Assembly: GCA_023627715.1 (NCBI GenBank)
Contig: JAMAHW010000111.1
Location: 1 to 64,000, forward strand
Origin: Periconia sp. R9002
Lineage: Eukaryota; Ascomycota; Dothideomycetes; Pleosporales; Periconiaceae
Reading direction: 5' to 3'
DNA: 64,000 nt
Below, piece by piece: positions 63,430-64,000 of the stretch (position 1 is its first letter; each line of letters opens with the position of its first letter). The notes below the pieces were generated by a model. It was given only the letters and a program-made list of their open reading frames with translations. It was not told where the DNA came from and did no database searches. The position numbers were made by a program, and so were the translations under genes.

Positions 63430-64000
63430 TTAGCTGATGCTGTTCAAAACTTCGCATCCGGCAGCATGATCCACAGGACAGCAAATGTCAGCGCATACAT
63501 CATGCCACGCTTCTAGGCCCACCTCTAGTGAAGTTAAGACAGGATTTCCGCTCCGGTCTGGTATGCTCCGAACATATTTTCCAATGAGAGTATTCCGCTC
63601 AAGGTTCCAATCTCCTTCTATCCAGGTCCACCTATTTTCGGCTGAGATAAAGCCATCACTATCTCTTGCTCTCTCCTCAAGCAAGATCGCTCCGATCCTC
63701 CCGTATATCTCGGCCTCAGCATCCCACGTTCCCTCTCGCCATGGCATCCGACGGGAGATTTCGAGAGCCTTCATTCGGATGTTGTGATTTCGACATTTGG
63801 CAATCGCGGGACCCAGTGTAGAGAGAACGCCCATATTCAGAGTGAATAGTGCATGGTAGCCCGGCTTGGTCTCTGCGGCAAAAGCCAAGCAACGTTCCAC
63901 GAGGACGAAAAAGTCGTGGTCGTACTTGTCCCAGATAATATCGGTACGGTCCAGACAGCATTTTACGACGATGGAAATCATGAGATGATGTAGCTGCATG
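63430..64000 (-). CDS. C-terminal part of a fungal Zn2Cys6-type transcription factor (runs off the window)
   Basis: 190 codons ending at a stop at 63430. ERCLAFAAETKPGYHALFTLNMGVLSTLGPAIAKCRNHNIRMKALEI followed by SRRMPWREGTWDAEAEIYGRIGAILLEE is the C-terminal helical signature of many fungal regulators of secondary metabolism or stress. The start and the zinc cluster lie beyond 64000. It is transcribed towards the window interior. Confidence 0.75.
   Translation of the reverse strand, partial: MQLHHLMISIVVKCCLDRTDIIWDKYDHDFFVLVERCLAFAAETKPGYHALFTLNMGVLSTLGPAIAKCRNHNIRMKALEISRRMPWREGTWDAEAEIYGRIGAILLEERARDSDGFISAENRWTWIEGDWNLERNTLIGKYVRSIPDRSGNPVLTSLEVGLEAWHDVCADICCPVDHAAGCEVLNSIS

Overview
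The window is nuclear DNA of a filamentous ascomycete (Pezizomycotina; a Dothideomycete/Pleosporales origin is my guess, not proven). The evidence is short GT-AG introns of 46-93 bp with CTRAY-like branch points, Zn2Cys6 regulators, fungal-only protein families, and a two-compartment composition: gene-bearing stretches of balanced GC alternate with AT-rich blocks full of TpA, in which old transposons carry CAG-to-TAG and TGG-to-TAG changes typical of repeat-induced point mutation (RIP). I rebuilt intron-containing genes by hand; coordinates for spliced genes give the whole span and the exons are listed in the evidence.

Layout. 1-8.0 kb: a RIP-decayed Ty3/Gypsy chromovirus with two 440-bp LTRs and a perfect 5-bp target-site duplication. 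8.2-18.8 kb: secreted carboxylesterase, a macrodomain-sirtuin fusion (ADP-ribosylation eraser plus class-M-type sirtuin in one chain), a secreted SnoaL-like protein, a methyltransferase and a secreted tripeptidyl-peptidase-type hydrolase with a perfect hairpin in its leader. 19-24 kb: relics (ankyrin gene with a nonsense codon, tail of an amino-acid permease, RIPed peroxiredoxin, membrane-protein fragment). 24-33.1 kb: four intronless genes (SDR, RidA-like, an internally duplicated protein of unknown function, cupin) followed by a Zn2Cys6 regulator whose zinc cluster is split by an 11-nt microexon. 33.1-39.9 kb: AT-rich graveyard with a P450 tail, a decayed ORF resembling RecQ-associated repeat proteins, a gag remnant with two zinc knuckles, and a reversed LTR of the first element family. 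40-50.2 kb: VIT-vWA protein, a nine-exon fungal gene of unknown function, a regulator with both a C2HC finger and a Zn2Cys6 cluster, and an NADPH-dependent ketoreductase. 50.5-53.7 kb: broken epoxide hydrolase, broken transcription factor, and a 3-ketodihydrosphingosine-reductase-like SDR. 54.9-64 kb: a two-repeat WWxWG protein, an M35 metalloprotease, a 7-TM protein and the C-terminus of a transcription factor running off the end.

The genes do not form one obvious pathway. Two stretches look like small clusters: 24-33 kb (bacterial-looking intronless enzymes plus a regulator) and 46.7-53.7 kb (regulator, ketoreductase, epoxide hydrolase relic, regulator relic, SDR), the latter partly decayed. 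The most distinctive single gene is the macrodomain-sirtuin fusion; the most puzzling is the duplicated SGSN protein at 28.2 kb.
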